Source: Microbacterium sp. 67-17
GTDB taxonomy: Bacteria; Actinomycetota; Actinomycetes; Actinomycetales; Microbacteriaceae
Direction: 5' to 3'
Assembly (NCBI RefSeq): GCF_001898325.1
Contig: NZ_MKTR01000007.1
Coordinates: forward strand, 62,001 to 126,000
Length of the DNA: 64,000 bases
A model generated the notes under the pieces. That model was not told the DNA's origin. It did no database searches and saw nothing but the letters and a program-made list of their open reading frames with translations. A program made the translations under genes and the position numbers. Shown here one piece after another: positions 26,253-34,996 of this stretch; position 1 is the first letter of the stretch; each line of letters starts with the position of its first letter.

Positions 26253-29200
26253 ATGGATCGCTCGCAGGCACAGGTCGTCGCGCTGCCCGCAGATGCGAGC
26301 GGGCTGGTGGTTGGCGCAGCAGGCACGGGCAAGACATCGGCGATCCTCGCGCGAACGGCCCGGCTCCTGCGCGGCCGGCGCGTGCGCCCTGACGATCTGC
26401 TGATCCTGACGCCCACGCGCCAGACCGCGACAGACCTCCGCGACCGGGTGACTGCCGATCTCGACATCGCAACACCGGGACCCTTGGCGCGCTCGATCGC
26501 GTCGTTCGCCTTCCAGATCGTGCGCTCACGAGCCGTCGCGGCGGGTGATCCGCTTCCGCAGCTTCTCACCGCTCCTGATCAGGATGCTGTCATCGCGGAT
26601 CTTCTCGAGGGCGACGAGGCTGACGCCGAGGAGGGGACGTCCCGGTGGCCGGATTCTTTGGGCACCGCAGTGCGACGATCCCGCGCGTTCCGGTCGGAAC
26701 TCCGGGCCCTGTTCGCGCTCGCCACCGAGCTGGGGCTCGCGCCCGAAGATCTCGAGCGCCTGGGTGCCGACCGCGCCAATGGGGTGTGGTCGGCGGCCGG
26801 CTCGTTCTGGCGCGAGTACCGGTACGTGCTCAATCGACTGCGCCCGGCTCACCGCGATCCTGCCGAGGTGCTCCGTGAGGCCACCGACGCGTTGCAGCTC
26901 GGTCGTGTCGCCGCAGTGCCGAGCCTTCTCATGGTCGACGATGCGCAAGAGCTCAGCTGGGGGGCGGTGGCGCTCCTGGAGGCTGCGCAGGCGCGCGGAA
27001 TCGCCGTGCTCGCTTTCGGTGATCCCGACGTCGGATCCGGTGCATTCCGCGGCGCCGGTCCCGAGACCTTTGCCCGGCTGACATCGATGTTTGCCGATCG
27101 ATACGTGTTGCGAGGTCAGCATCGAAGCCGACCCAACCTCGTGCGAGTTGCCCGAACCGTCGCCGGATCCATCGGAACCGCGGGCGCGGCAGAGCACCGC
27201 CTGGCCCCGGATGCCGGACTTCCCGCCGCTGAGTCAGCCGCACACGACGCGGGCCAGATCACGACGACGTGGGCATCCTCGCCGCACGAAGAGCTCGATG
27301 CGATAGCGCGGACGCTGCGCTCGTGGCACGTCGCGGACGGGCTTGCGTGGCGTGAGCTCGCCGTCATCGCGCATGACACGCGCCAGGTAACGAGGCTCGC
27401 GGCCGAGCTGGCTGCACGCGAGGTTCCGACGCGCGCAGCCAGCGCGGCGGGGCCGCTCGGGGAAGAGCCCGCGGTGCGGGGCCTGCTGCACCTCGTGCGC
27501 CTGGGGATGATGTCGCCCGCCGAGCGGCCTGCCGAGGAGCTGGCGGCGGCGCTGACGTCACCCTTCGGTGGCCTCGATGCGATCGGGCTGCGGCGTCTGC
27601 GCGCTGTGCTGCGAGCGCAGGAGTTCGAGGGGGAGAGCAGGCGCGCGGCGTCCGAGCTGCTGACCGAGGCGATGGCCGAACCCGCCGCGTTGGTGCTGAT
27701 CGACACGCCCCAGGCGCGAACTGCCCATCGACTCGCGCAGACCCTCGCTCAGATCCATGCCGCGGCAGCCCGTGGCGATTCCGCCCACGAACTGCTCTGG
27801 ACGGCGTGGGACAGGTCGCAGTTGGCTGGGCCGTGGCGAGAGCGAGCGCGCCTGGGCGGAGCAGAGGGGGCGGAGGCCACCCGATCTCTGGATGCTTTGG
27901 TCGCCCTTTTTGCGGCAGCCAAGCGATCGGCTGAGCGTGAGGACGAGGATCCGGCCCGGTTCCTTGCCGAGATCCTCGGCAGCGAGGTACCGGAGGACTC
28001 TCTCGCAGCGGCACAGCGCCGCGACGTCGTCGAGATCCTGACCCCGGCGGGCTCGCTGGGCCGCGAGTTCGAGGCCGTCGTGATCGCGGGCGTCCAGGAC
28101 GGCGTCTGGCCCAACACGCGGCTGCGCGGGAGCCTCCTCGATGGCTGGCGGCTCGCAGACGAGACACAAACATGGCGTCACGGTGGGACGCCCGTGGCCC
28201 TCGACGTTCTCGACCGCCGCCGGAGCGTGCTGCACGAGGAGCTGCGGTTGTTCGAGCGCGCGCTCACGCGGGCCCGCGCACGCGTGCTCGTGACGGCCGT
28301 GGATGACGAGGATCAGTCGCCCAGCGCGCTGTTCTCGTATCTTCCCGAGCCGCCGCCGCGCCGCGTGGATCGACATCCGCTCACCCTCCGCGGCGCGGTC
28401 GCCTCGTACCGGCGGCAGCTCATCGAGGCGACGGGCCACGCTGCCACCGAGCACGCCGCCACACAGCTGGCTGCGCTGGCTCGAGCCGGTGTGCCCGGCG
28501 CCGATCCTGCGTCGTGGTACGGCGTGAGCGAGCGTACGGGTGAGGGTGGCATCCACGATCTGACTCGCGCACCTGTCTCGATCTCGCCGTCGCGCGTTGA
28601 GGCCTTCGAGGAGTGCGGGCTGGACTGGGCAATTCGCGAGCTCGGCGGTGACTCCCGCACCTTCTCGGCGGGCCTCGGCACGATCTTGCACGCCGCGATG
28701 GAGTCAGCTCCCGACGGAACGTTCGAACTGCTCGACGCCATCGTCGAAGAGCGGTGGGGTGAGCTCGACTTCGAAGCCGACTGGCTCTCGAGGCAGGAGC
28801 GCCAGTGGGCAACGACCCTCACCCGCAGACTGGCGAGCTACCTGCGCGAGTTCGCCGCCCGTGGGGGAGAAGTGGCCGGCGCCGAAGCGCGTTTTCGCAT
28901 CGCGATCGTCGCCGGTGGCGACGGTCCGAACGTGGTCGCGATCACCCAACCTGGTGCACCTCCCGAGGGAACCGTCGCGATCATCAGCGGATCCATCGAC
29001 CGGGTTGAGCGGTGGCTCGAGGATGCTGGCCCCCGCGTTGCCGTGATCGATCTGAAGACGGGGCGATCCGAGGCCCGCGTCTCTGATGACAAGGTGGCCA
29101 CCGACGCGCAGTTGGCGGCATATCAGCTTGCGGTGAGAGCAGGAGCGGTTCCCGGGGCTGCGCACGGGCAGCTCGTGGGTGCCCGCCTGCTGGTGCTCTC

Positions 29201-29405
29201 GAAAACGCTCAAGGGATCGGATTACCGGATGGCGCAACAGCTGCCGTTGGACGCCGACACCCGGTCCGCACTTCTTCACCGCATCGTCAGCGACGCCGAG
29301 GCGATGGCTGCCCACAGCTTCACCGCGTACCCCGACGTCCACTGCAACGACGATCATTTCGCCGTGTGTCGTCTTCACACCGTCAAGCCGGTGAGTGCGC
29401 CGTGA
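26253..29405 (+). CDS. adnA: ATP-dependent helicase-nuclease subunit AdnA
   Basis: This 1050-residue protein is one half of the AdnAB heterodimer, which resects double-strand breaks in actinobacteria. Both subunits combine a UvrD-like motor and a RecB-type nuclease. Walker A is GAAGTGKT at residues 21-28. The motif II position reads VDDAQE at 228-233, where active motors usually have DE, so this motor may be weaker. The C-terminal nuclease has the RecB motif D933-LKTG with the QLAAYQLAV helix. Cysteines at FEECGLDW and near the C-terminus (HCNDDHFAVC) could belong to an Fe-S clamp but do not make an obvious full set. Leaderless ATG; GTGA overlap with adnB. Confidence 0.93.
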   Translation: MDRSQAQVVALPADASGLVVGAAGTGKTSAILARTARLLRGRRVRPDDLLILTPTRQTATDLRDRVTADLDIATPGPLARSIASFAFQIVRSRAVAAGDPLPQLLTAPDQDAVIADLLEGDEADAEEGTSRWPDSLGTAVRRSRAFRSELRALFALATELGLAPEDLERLGADRANGVWSAAGSFWREYRYVLNRLRPAHRDPAEVLREATDALQLGRVAAVPSLLMVDDAQELSWGAVALLEAAQARGIAVLAFGDPDVGSGAFRGAGPETFARLTSMFADRYVLRGQHRSRPNLVRVARTVAGSIGTAGAAEHRLAPDAGLPAAESAAHDAGQITTTWASSPHEELDAIARTLRSWHVADGLAWRELAVIAHDTRQVTRLAAELAAREVPTRAASAAGPLGEEPAVRGLLHLVRLGMMSPAERPAEELAAALTSPFGGLDAIGLRRLRAVLRAQEFEGESRRAASELLTEAMAEPAALVLIDTPQARTAHRLAQTLAQIHAAAARGDSAHELLWTAWDRSQLAGPWRERARLGGAEGAEATRSLDALVALFAAAKRSAEREDEDPARFLAEILGSEVPEDSLAAAQRRDVVEILTPAGSLGREFEAVVIAGVQDGVWPNTRLRGSLLDGWRLADETQTWRHGGTPVALDVLDRRRSVLHEELRLFERALTRARARVLVTAVDDEDQSPSALFSYLPEPPPRRVDRHPLTLRGAVASYRRQLIEATGHAATEHAATQLAALARAGVPGADPASWYGVSERTGEGGIHDLTRAPVSISPSRVEAFEECGLDWAIRELGGDSRTFSAGLGTILHAAMESAPDGTFELLDAIVEERWGELDFEADWLSRQERQWATTLTRRLASYLREFAARGGEVAGAEARFRIAIVAGGDGPNVVAITQPGAPPEGTVAIISGSIDRVERWLEDAGPRVAVIDLKTGRSEARVSDDKVATDAQLAAYQLAVRAGAVPGAAHGQLVGARLLVLSKTLKGSDYRMAQQLPLDADTRSALLHRIVSDAEAMAAHSFTAYPDVHCNDDHFAVCRLHTVKPVSAP

Positions 29406-32400
29406 CCGGACCCGGATCGGGCGGCTCGCTTCCCGCCGTGCGGCTGTCGTCGCTGCAGATCGCCGAGCTTCTCGAGCTGCCTGCGCCCACCGAGCCGCAG
29501 CAGCGCGTGATCGAGGCGCCGCTGTCTCCCGTCTTGGTGGTGGCGGGTGCCGGGAGCGGCAAGACCGAAACGATGGCAGCGCGGGTTGTGTGGCTCGTCG
29601 TCAACGGCATCGTCCGTCGCGACGAGATCCTCGGTCTGACGTTCACGCGTAAGGCTGCCGGCGAACTCGCTGAGCGGATCGAACGGCGCCTCGCCCGCAT
29701 CGACGCCCTCGCCCGCGAGGGCCGAATCGAGGCGACTGCCGAGACGAATGCGGAGCACCTGCTCCTGCGCCCACGCGTATCGACCTACAACGCGTTTGCC
29801 GACTCGCTCGTGCGCGAGCACAGCGCCAGGATCGGACGCGACCCCGATGCTGCGCTCCTGAGCCCCTCGGCATCCTGGCTCCTCGCGCGAAGGATCGTGA
29901 TCTCCTCACGCGATCCTCGGCTCGCCGACCGCGAGGACCGGTTCGGCACTGTCGTCGACAGTCTGCAGCGCCTCGCCGGCGAGGTCTTGGATCACGGCGT
30001 CGACCTCGACGAACTCTCGGCGTTCGGCGACCGTGTCGCGCGCAGTATCGAACCGGCCTGTAACCCTGCGCTGGCATCTCCCGGCGACATCGAGAAGTTC
30101 CACACGGCGATGAGCGCGCTTCCACTTCTCGCCGGGCTCGTGCGCGACTACACGCGGGCAAAGGCTACGCAGGGAACCGTCGATTTCGCGGACCAGGTCT
30201 CGGGTGCCCTCCAGATCGTGACCGCTGCACCATCGGTTGCCGACGAGGTGCGCGGTCAGTACCGCGTCGTGCTGCTGGATGAGTATCAAGACACGTCCGT
30301 CCAGCAGACCCAGCTCCTGGCGGCGCTGTTCGCCGACGGTGCGGTCATGGCGGTGGGCGACCCGCATCAATCGATTTACGGATGGCGCGGCGCGAGCGCA
30401 GACAACCTTGCCTCTTTTCCCGCAGCGTTCGCCCGCACCGTCGCCTGCACGCATGTTGCGCTCATGACGAGCTGGCGCAATGACTCCCTCATTCTGGATG
30501 CCGCCAACGCACTCATTGCCGACCACGGCGCCCGTGGCATCGAGATTCCGCCCCTCGAGCCGCGACCGGGGGCTCCTGCAGGTCACGTAGGGCACGTGTA
30601 TGCCAACACGATCGATGACGAAGCGGCCGAGGTGGCGGCCTTCTTCGCGCGGCTGCGTGCTGAGCATGAGCCAGCACGCGGGGGCGGGCGCGGCGAGGCG
30701 CATTCGGGTGCCATCCTCTTTCGCACCAAGCGCCACATGACGGTCTTCGCGAACGCTCTCGCCGAGCGGGGAATCCCGCACCGCATCCTGGGGCTCGGCG
30801 GACTGCTCTCCACCCCCGAGGTCGTCGACGTCGTCGCTGTGTTGCGCGTGCTGGACGATCCGCACCAGGGCTCCGCGCTCATTCGCATCCTCTCGGGACC
30901 GCGTTTCGGGCTCGGACTGTCAGATCTTGCAGCCCTGCGCCGGCTCGCCGACACCCTCGCGCGCCGCGGTGCCGATCTTGCTCCGCTGGCGCCGGAGGTC
31001 CTCGCCCGGATGCGGGATTCGGTCGGTCCCGACGAACAGGCATCGATCGTCGACGCCCTCGACAGGATCCGTTCGTTGCGGCCGGGCAGCGTGCTCCTCG
31101 CGGACTTCAGCCCCGACGGGGCCGAGCGGCTTCGGAGCGCCTCGGCGATGTTTCATCGCTTGCGCGGTGTGCTCGGCGGTCCGATTCCCGAGGTCATCCG
31201 AGCGATCGAGCGCGAACTGCTGCTCGATGTCGAGCTCGCGGCGAACGAGACCCGGGGTCCGGCGGGTCTTGCCACCGCGCAACTGCGATCGTTCCTCGAC
31301 GAGATCCAGGGATTCCTCGCCGTCGACGAGCGAGGGTCGCTCTCAAGCCTGCTCGCGTGGCTTGACCACGCGGAAGAGACGGACGAGCTCATGCCGCGCA
31401 CCGAGCCGCCGGAACCTGGGGTCGTTCAGTTGCTCACCATCCACGGGTCCAAGGGGCTGGAGTGGGATGCCGTCGCGGTTGTGCGAATGGTGCAGGACGA
31501 GCTGCCGGCGAGGCCCCGGTCGACGCAGGGCTGGATGGGATACGGCACGTTGCCCTACCGGTTCCGTGGTGACCGAGCCGCGCTTCCGGCGCTTGCCTGG
31601 GAGCAGGCCACAGATCGCAAGGGATTGCGGGCCGCCATCGCGCAGTTCAAGGCATCCGTCAAAGAGCACCTCGCCGGTGAAGAGCGGCGGCTGGCCTACG
31701 TCGCCGTGACGCGGGCGCGGAGCGATCTGCTGCTGACCGGGTCGCGGTGGGGAGGCCAGCGCGACCAGCGCGCACCCAGCGTCTTCCTCGACGAGATCGG
31801 CGCGGCCCTCGGGTGGGAGTCCACCGGCTCGACCGACGACAGCGCGAACCCCTACGAAGATCGCCGAGGGCCGGCCGTGACCTGGCCCATGGACCCGCTC
31901 GGGTCACGGGCAGACCGGGTCCATCGCGCGGCGCAGCAGGTGCGACGCGTTCTGGATCGATGGCAGAGGGAGCCCTCCGTGGAGCCGGACATCGACCCCG
32001 AGATCGTGCAACTGCTGGCAGAACGAGACGAGCGCGCCGCGCTGCGTCTTGCGGTCAGCGAAGGCCCCAGCCGGGTCGCGGCTTCACGCTTCAAGGACTT
32101 TGTTGTCGATGCGAGCGCAGCGCTCGACGAGTTCGTTCGTCCCATGCCCGAGCGGCCCTACCGTGCGACAACCCTGGGGACGCGTTTTCACGCGTGGGTC
32201 GAGTCCCGGTCGGGTCAGACCGGCCGAGGGGCATCCCTGGACGATGCGCTGTGGGAGCTCGACCTCGGCGACGACGAGGGCATCGACCTCGGCGAGGACA
32301 CCGATCCGGCGGCGGAGACAGAGGACGCGGCCCTGACACGGCTGCAGGAGACATTCCTGCGCTCCGAATGGGCGGGGCTCGCTCCCCTCGAGGTCGAGAC

Positions 32401-32926
32401 CGAGATCGATATGTCCCTGCGCGGTGCGGCGGGGGTGGAGCAGATCATCTGCAAGCTCGATGCCGTCTACCGGCGCGAGGATCGGGGCGGAAGGATCGAG
32501 ATCGTCGATTGGAAGACCGGTGCTCCGCCACGATCGGCGGCCGATCGGAGCAACCGGATGCTGCAGCTCGCGCTGTACCGCCTCGCGTATCACAAGCGCA
32601 CGGGCGTGCCCCTGGACGAGATCGACGTGGTGCTCTACTACGTCGCCGACGATCTCACGATCCGCTCCGACCGCGTCTACTCGGAACCGGAGCTTGCCCA
32701 CCTCTGGAACGCCGCGCGTGCGGCGCGGGCCGGCTCGTCAGCGTCAGAACCGTCCTCGGACGCGAACAGTGCCGGGGAGGCTGTCGCCGGAAGGATGATG
32801 GGAGCCGTGACGAGTTCGGACGTGGCAGCACTCTCACCCTCGCTCTCCAGCGCGGGCACTGCCTCGTCACCCGCTGCAGACGAGTCGCCTTCTGCGTCGG
32901 GCTCATCGGCCGACTCGTCGAGCTGA
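29402..32926 (+). CDS. adnB: ATP-dependent helicase-nuclease subunit AdnB
   Basis: The 1174-residue partner of AdnA is the main translocase in the mycobacterial complex. The GTG at 29402 overlaps the adnA stop (GTGA). Motor motifs are AGAGSGKT at 48-55, GLTFTRKAAGELAERI, DEYQD at 293-297, GDPHQSIYGWRGA, LLTIHGSKGLEWD and YVAVTRARSDLLLTG. The RecB-family nuclease motif is D1036-WKTG with the following LQLALYRLAYHK helix. The fold ends near LAHLWNAARAARAG; the last 65 residues are Ser/Ala-rich, low in complexity, and lie antisense over the phosphotransferase gene for 250 bases. That tail is longer than in mycobacteria. Confidence 0.94.
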   Translation: MTGPGSGGSLPAVRLSSLQIAELLELPAPTEPQQRVIEAPLSPVLVVAGAGSGKTETMAARVVWLVVNGIVRRDEILGLTFTRKAAGELAERIERRLARIDALAREGRIEATAETNAEHLLLRPRVSTYNAFADSLVREHSARIGRDPDAALLSPSASWLLARRIVISSRDPRLADREDRFGTVVDSLQRLAGEVLDHGVDLDELSAFGDRVARSIEPACNPALASPGDIEKFHTAMSALPLLAGLVRDYTRAKATQGTVDFADQVSGALQIVTAAPSVADEVRGQYRVVLLDEYQDTSVQQTQLLAALFADGAVMAVGDPHQSIYGWRGASADNLASFPAAFARTVACTHVALMTSWRNDSLILDAANALIADHGARGIEIPPLEPRPGAPAGHVGHVYANTIDDEAAEVAAFFARLRAEHEPARGGGRGEAHSGAILFRTKRHMTVFANALAERGIPHRILGLGGLLSTPEVVDVVAVLRVLDDPHQGSALIRILSGPRFGLGLSDLAALRRLADTLARRGADLAPLAPEVLARMRDSVGPDEQASIVDALDRIRSLRPGSVLLADFSPDGAERLRSASAMFHRLRGVLGGPIPEVIRAIERELLLDVELAANETRGPAGLATAQLRSFLDEIQGFLAVDERGSLSSLLAWLDHAEETDELMPRTEPPEPGVVQLLTIHGSKGLEWDAVAVVRMVQDELPARPRSTQGWMGYGTLPYRFRGDRAALPALAWEQATDRKGLRAAIAQFKASVKEHLAGEERRLAYVAVTRARSDLLLTGSRWGGQRDQRAPSVFLDEIGAALGWESTGSTDDSANPYEDRRGPAVTWPMDPLGSRADRVHRAAQQVRRVLDRWQREPSVEPDIDPEIVQLLAERDERAALRLAVSEGPSRVAASRFKDFVVDASAALDEFVRPMPERPYRATTLGTRFHAWVESRSGQTGRGASLDDALWELDLGDDEGIDLGEDTDPAAETEDAALTRLQETFLRSEWAGLAPLEVETEIDMSLRGAAGVEQIICKLDAVYRREDRGGRIEIVDWKTGAPPRSAADRSNRMLQLALYRLAYHKRTGVPLDEIDVVLYYVADDLTIRSDRVYSEPELAHLWNAARAARAGSSASEPSSDANSAGEAVAGRMMGAVTSSDVAALSPSLSSAGTASSPAADESPSASGSSADSSS

Positions 32927-34020
32927 GCGTCGTCCTCGACGGGGAGCCACATGGCGAGTTCTTGGGGATCGTACGTGTCTGTGTGCATCGACGTGTCTGC
33001 CGGCTGCGCCTCAGTGTCAGCGAGCGCTGCCGATGTGTCGGGAACGCTCCCCAGGACCGCCATGGCATCGTCCATCCCCGACGTTGTCCGAACAACGAGA
33101 TCGTCGGCACCGACGGTGTCGGCCAGTGACGAGAGCAGCGCTTCGGCGTCGGCCACGATCGCGCGATCGTCGGCGTCGTGGCCGTGCAGGAGCCAGGCCG
33201 CGAACTCGAGCTCGGCGTGCAGGCGAGCTCGCGAGCGCAGCAGGCCGTCAGGGGCTCGGCTGCTCGCAGCGACGTACGCGTTGAGGACATCGCCCGCCGC
33301 GGCGGGTGCCGAAGCCAGCCACTGCAGGTCTACTGCCGGATCGCCGACCTCGACGGCGTGCCAATCGACGACGCCGACCACGGTGGGTGCCCCGCCCTGA
33401 TCGCCGAGAAAGAAGCTGGAGGATGACGCGCCGCCGAGGACCACGGTCGGTTCGAAGCGCCAGAGGTCATCGTCGGCGATTGCTCGACGCCACCGCGACA
33501 CCAGCGCGCGCGGCATCCGCTTGGTGTGCTCGGCTCGGTCGACAAGGCGGGATGCTTCGTCTCTGACCTGCTCTGCCGAACGAACCACCAAGCCCGCCTC
33601 GCGAGCCCACGACACGGGGAGAGCATGCGTGGCGGCGAGAGCTTCGGCAACCGCCGGAGCAACGCCGGGGCCCGCGGGGACCTCGGCAGGGTCGACGCGA
33701 TAGCCGGCGATGAAGCTCGTGATCACGGCGGTGTCATCTGCCAGGGGGACTTCGCCGAGCAGCTCCGGCGCAGCGTACGGCACCAAAGCGCGTACGCCAG
33801 GAGTGAGCGCGCGGAGGGCCCGCGCGTCGGCGCGGAGGTCGTCGGCGGCCTCCGGGTCCGTTGCCACACGGATGACGACCTGGGCGCCGGTGTCGAGAGT
33901 CGCTTGCACGGCATCCACGCGGCCGGTCGAATTCTCGGTCAGCGGGGCGACGGCGACGATGTCGGCATCCGGCGCGACGGCTGAGACCGCCGCGGCTAGA
34001 GTGAACAGGGTGCGCGCCAT
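32677..34020 (-). CDS. Phosphotransferase (aminoglycoside phosphotransferase/kinase-like fold)
   Basis: The protein has 447 residues. The N-lobe (MARTLFTLAAAVSAVAPDA, QVVIRVATDPEAADDLRADARALRAL) has the APH-type beta-strand/helix order with the acidic helix. The C-lobe has the metal-binding VVGVVDWHAVEVGDPAVDLQWLA (DWH then GDPAVDL). The catalytic-loop Brenner motif (HxDxxxxN) is degenerate: VVLGGASSSSFFLG stands where LVHGDLHPGNIL is usual, so catalysis is doubtful. The last ~110 residues are acidic and Ala/Ser-rich and overlap adnB antisense. ATG at 34020 has TACCCT six bases upstream. Related proteins occupy this place beside adnAB and nudC in other Micrococcales, to my recollection. Confidence 0.8.
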   Translation of the reverse strand: MARTLFTLAAAVSAVAPDADIVAVAPLTENSTGRVDAVQATLDTGAQVVIRVATDPEAADDLRADARALRALTPGVRALVPYAAPELLGEVPLADDTAVITSFIAGYRVDPAEVPAGPGVAPAVAEALAATHALPVSWAREAGLVVRSAEQVRDEASRLVDRAEHTKRMPRALVSRWRRAIADDDLWRFEPTVVLGGASSSSFFLGDQGGAPTVVGVVDWHAVEVGDPAVDLQWLASAPAAAGDVLNAYVAASSRAPDGLLRSRARLHAELEFAAWLLHGHDADDRAIVADAEALLSSLADTVGADDLVVRTTSGMDDAMAVLGSVPDTSAALADTEAQPADTSMHTDTYDPQELAMWLPVEDDAQLDESADEPDAEGDSSAAGDEAVPALESEGESAATSELVTAPIILPATASPALFASEDGSDADEPARAARAAFQRWASSGSE

Positions 34021-34026
34021 GTGCCC

Positions 34027-34032
34027 AGGGTA
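34027..34032 (-). promoter_or_regulatory. Leaderless -10 box of the phosphotransferase gene
   Basis: TACCCT on the minus strand (plus AGGGTA) ends six bases before the ATG at 34020. The same box and spacing serve dapD. Confidence 0.6.
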
Positions 34033-34087
34033 GGTCTGGCAAGCGCCGCAGCCGTCGCGCCACGCCCTTGAGGGAGGTCCTCGTCCC

Positions 34088-34996
34088 ATGCGCTCCTCCG
34101 CCGTCCCACCGCTGGCTCGCAGTGGCTTCGACCGCGCTGAGCATCGGAGAACGGCGATCGGATCCGCGCCGGATGACATGGCTCTCGTGCTTCCGGTGCA
34201 CAGCGACCGCGCTCCGGTGACAGCGGACTCGGGTTCGGGCGCTCCGCTGCGTTGGTGGCCGTCCACCGACCCCGCACTGGCGGGAGCCGATGGCGAATAC
34301 GCCTTCCTCGGTTCTGGACCCGATGGCACCGACCGCTGGGTTCTCGCCCTTCGGGAGGTTCCGCCGGGCCTGGATGACGCGGTTTCCTGGGCGTCTCTGC
34401 GCGTCATCGGGGGGGAGCTCGGCGACGCCGACGGTGGGGCTTTGGTTGCGGCAGTGAGTCTCGGGCGCTGGCTACTGGACTCGGCGCACTGTCCCCGCTG
34501 CGGATCGATGAGCCAGCTGCAGTCCGCCGGCTGGTCGCGGCGTTGCCCCTCGTGCGAGCACGACCTCTTTCCCCGGACCGACCCCGCCGTCATCGTCGCT
34601 GTCACCGATCCTGCCGGCACCCGGCTGCTGCTCGGATCGCACGTTGCCTGGGGCATGGGGAGGTTTTCGTGCTTTGCCGGGTTCGTCGAGGCCGGCGAAT
34701 CCCTCGAGGCGGCGGTCACGCGAGAGATTCTCGAGGAGGCCGGCGTGCACATTGAGGACATGACCTACGTTGCGTCCCAGGCGTGGCCGTACCCGCGCTC
34801 GCTCATGGTCGGCTTCAGTGCAGTGACGAGCACCGAGATCCCCGTCGCCGATGGCGAGGAGATCATCGAGGTCCGCTGGTTCGATCGAGCTGAGATCGGG
34901 GCCGCGCTGGCCGGCGATTCGGACGTGCAGCTTCCCGGGCCGAGCTCCATCGCGCGCGCCCTCATCGAGCAGTGGTATCGGTCGGCGCAGCAGTGA
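34088..34996 (+). CDS. nudC: NAD(+) diphosphatase NudC (also RNA NAD-decapping family)
   Basis: This 302-residue Nudix hydrolase cleaves NADH/NAD to NMN and AMP and can remove NAD caps from RNA. The zinc ribbon is CPRCG...CPSC (around residues 136-157). The Nudix box is GFVEAGESLEAAVTREILEEAG, with the family-specific SQAWPYPRSLMVGF just after it. The canonical element is SQPWPFPxS, so Pro is replaced by Ala and Phe by Tyr here. GGGAGG lies about ten bases upstream of the ATG. The gene overlaps the uvrD2-like helicase by four bases (GTGA), giving a nudC-uvrD2 unit as in mycobacteria (Rv3199c-Rv3198c). Confidence 0.94.
   Translation: MRSSAVPPLARSGFDRAEHRRTAIGSAPDDMALVLPVHSDRAPVTADSGSGAPLRWWPSTDPALAGADGEYAFLGSGPDGTDRWVLALREVPPGLDDAVSWASLRVIGGELGDADGGALVAAVSLGRWLLDSAHCPRCGSMSQLQSAGWSRRCPSCEHDLFPRTDPAVIVAVTDPAGTRLLLGSHVAWGMGRFSCFAGFVEAGESLEAAVTREILEEAGVHIEDMTYVASQAWPYPRSLMVGFSAVTSTEIPVADGEEIIEVRWFDRAEIGAALAGDSDVQLPGPSSIARALIEQWYRSAQQ

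Noticed and set aside
26187..26253. SOS (LexA) or PafBC control site upstream of adnA
   Set aside because: Neither TCGAAC-N4-GTTCGA nor the TTGTCRGTG-N8-TANNNT arrangement is present; the palindrome has a different sequence.
32677..34761. 694-codon version of the phosphotransferase extending to 34761
   Set aside because: The extra N-terminal part lies antisense over nudC and is low-complexity; the ATG at 34020 has a good -10 box and the fold begins there.
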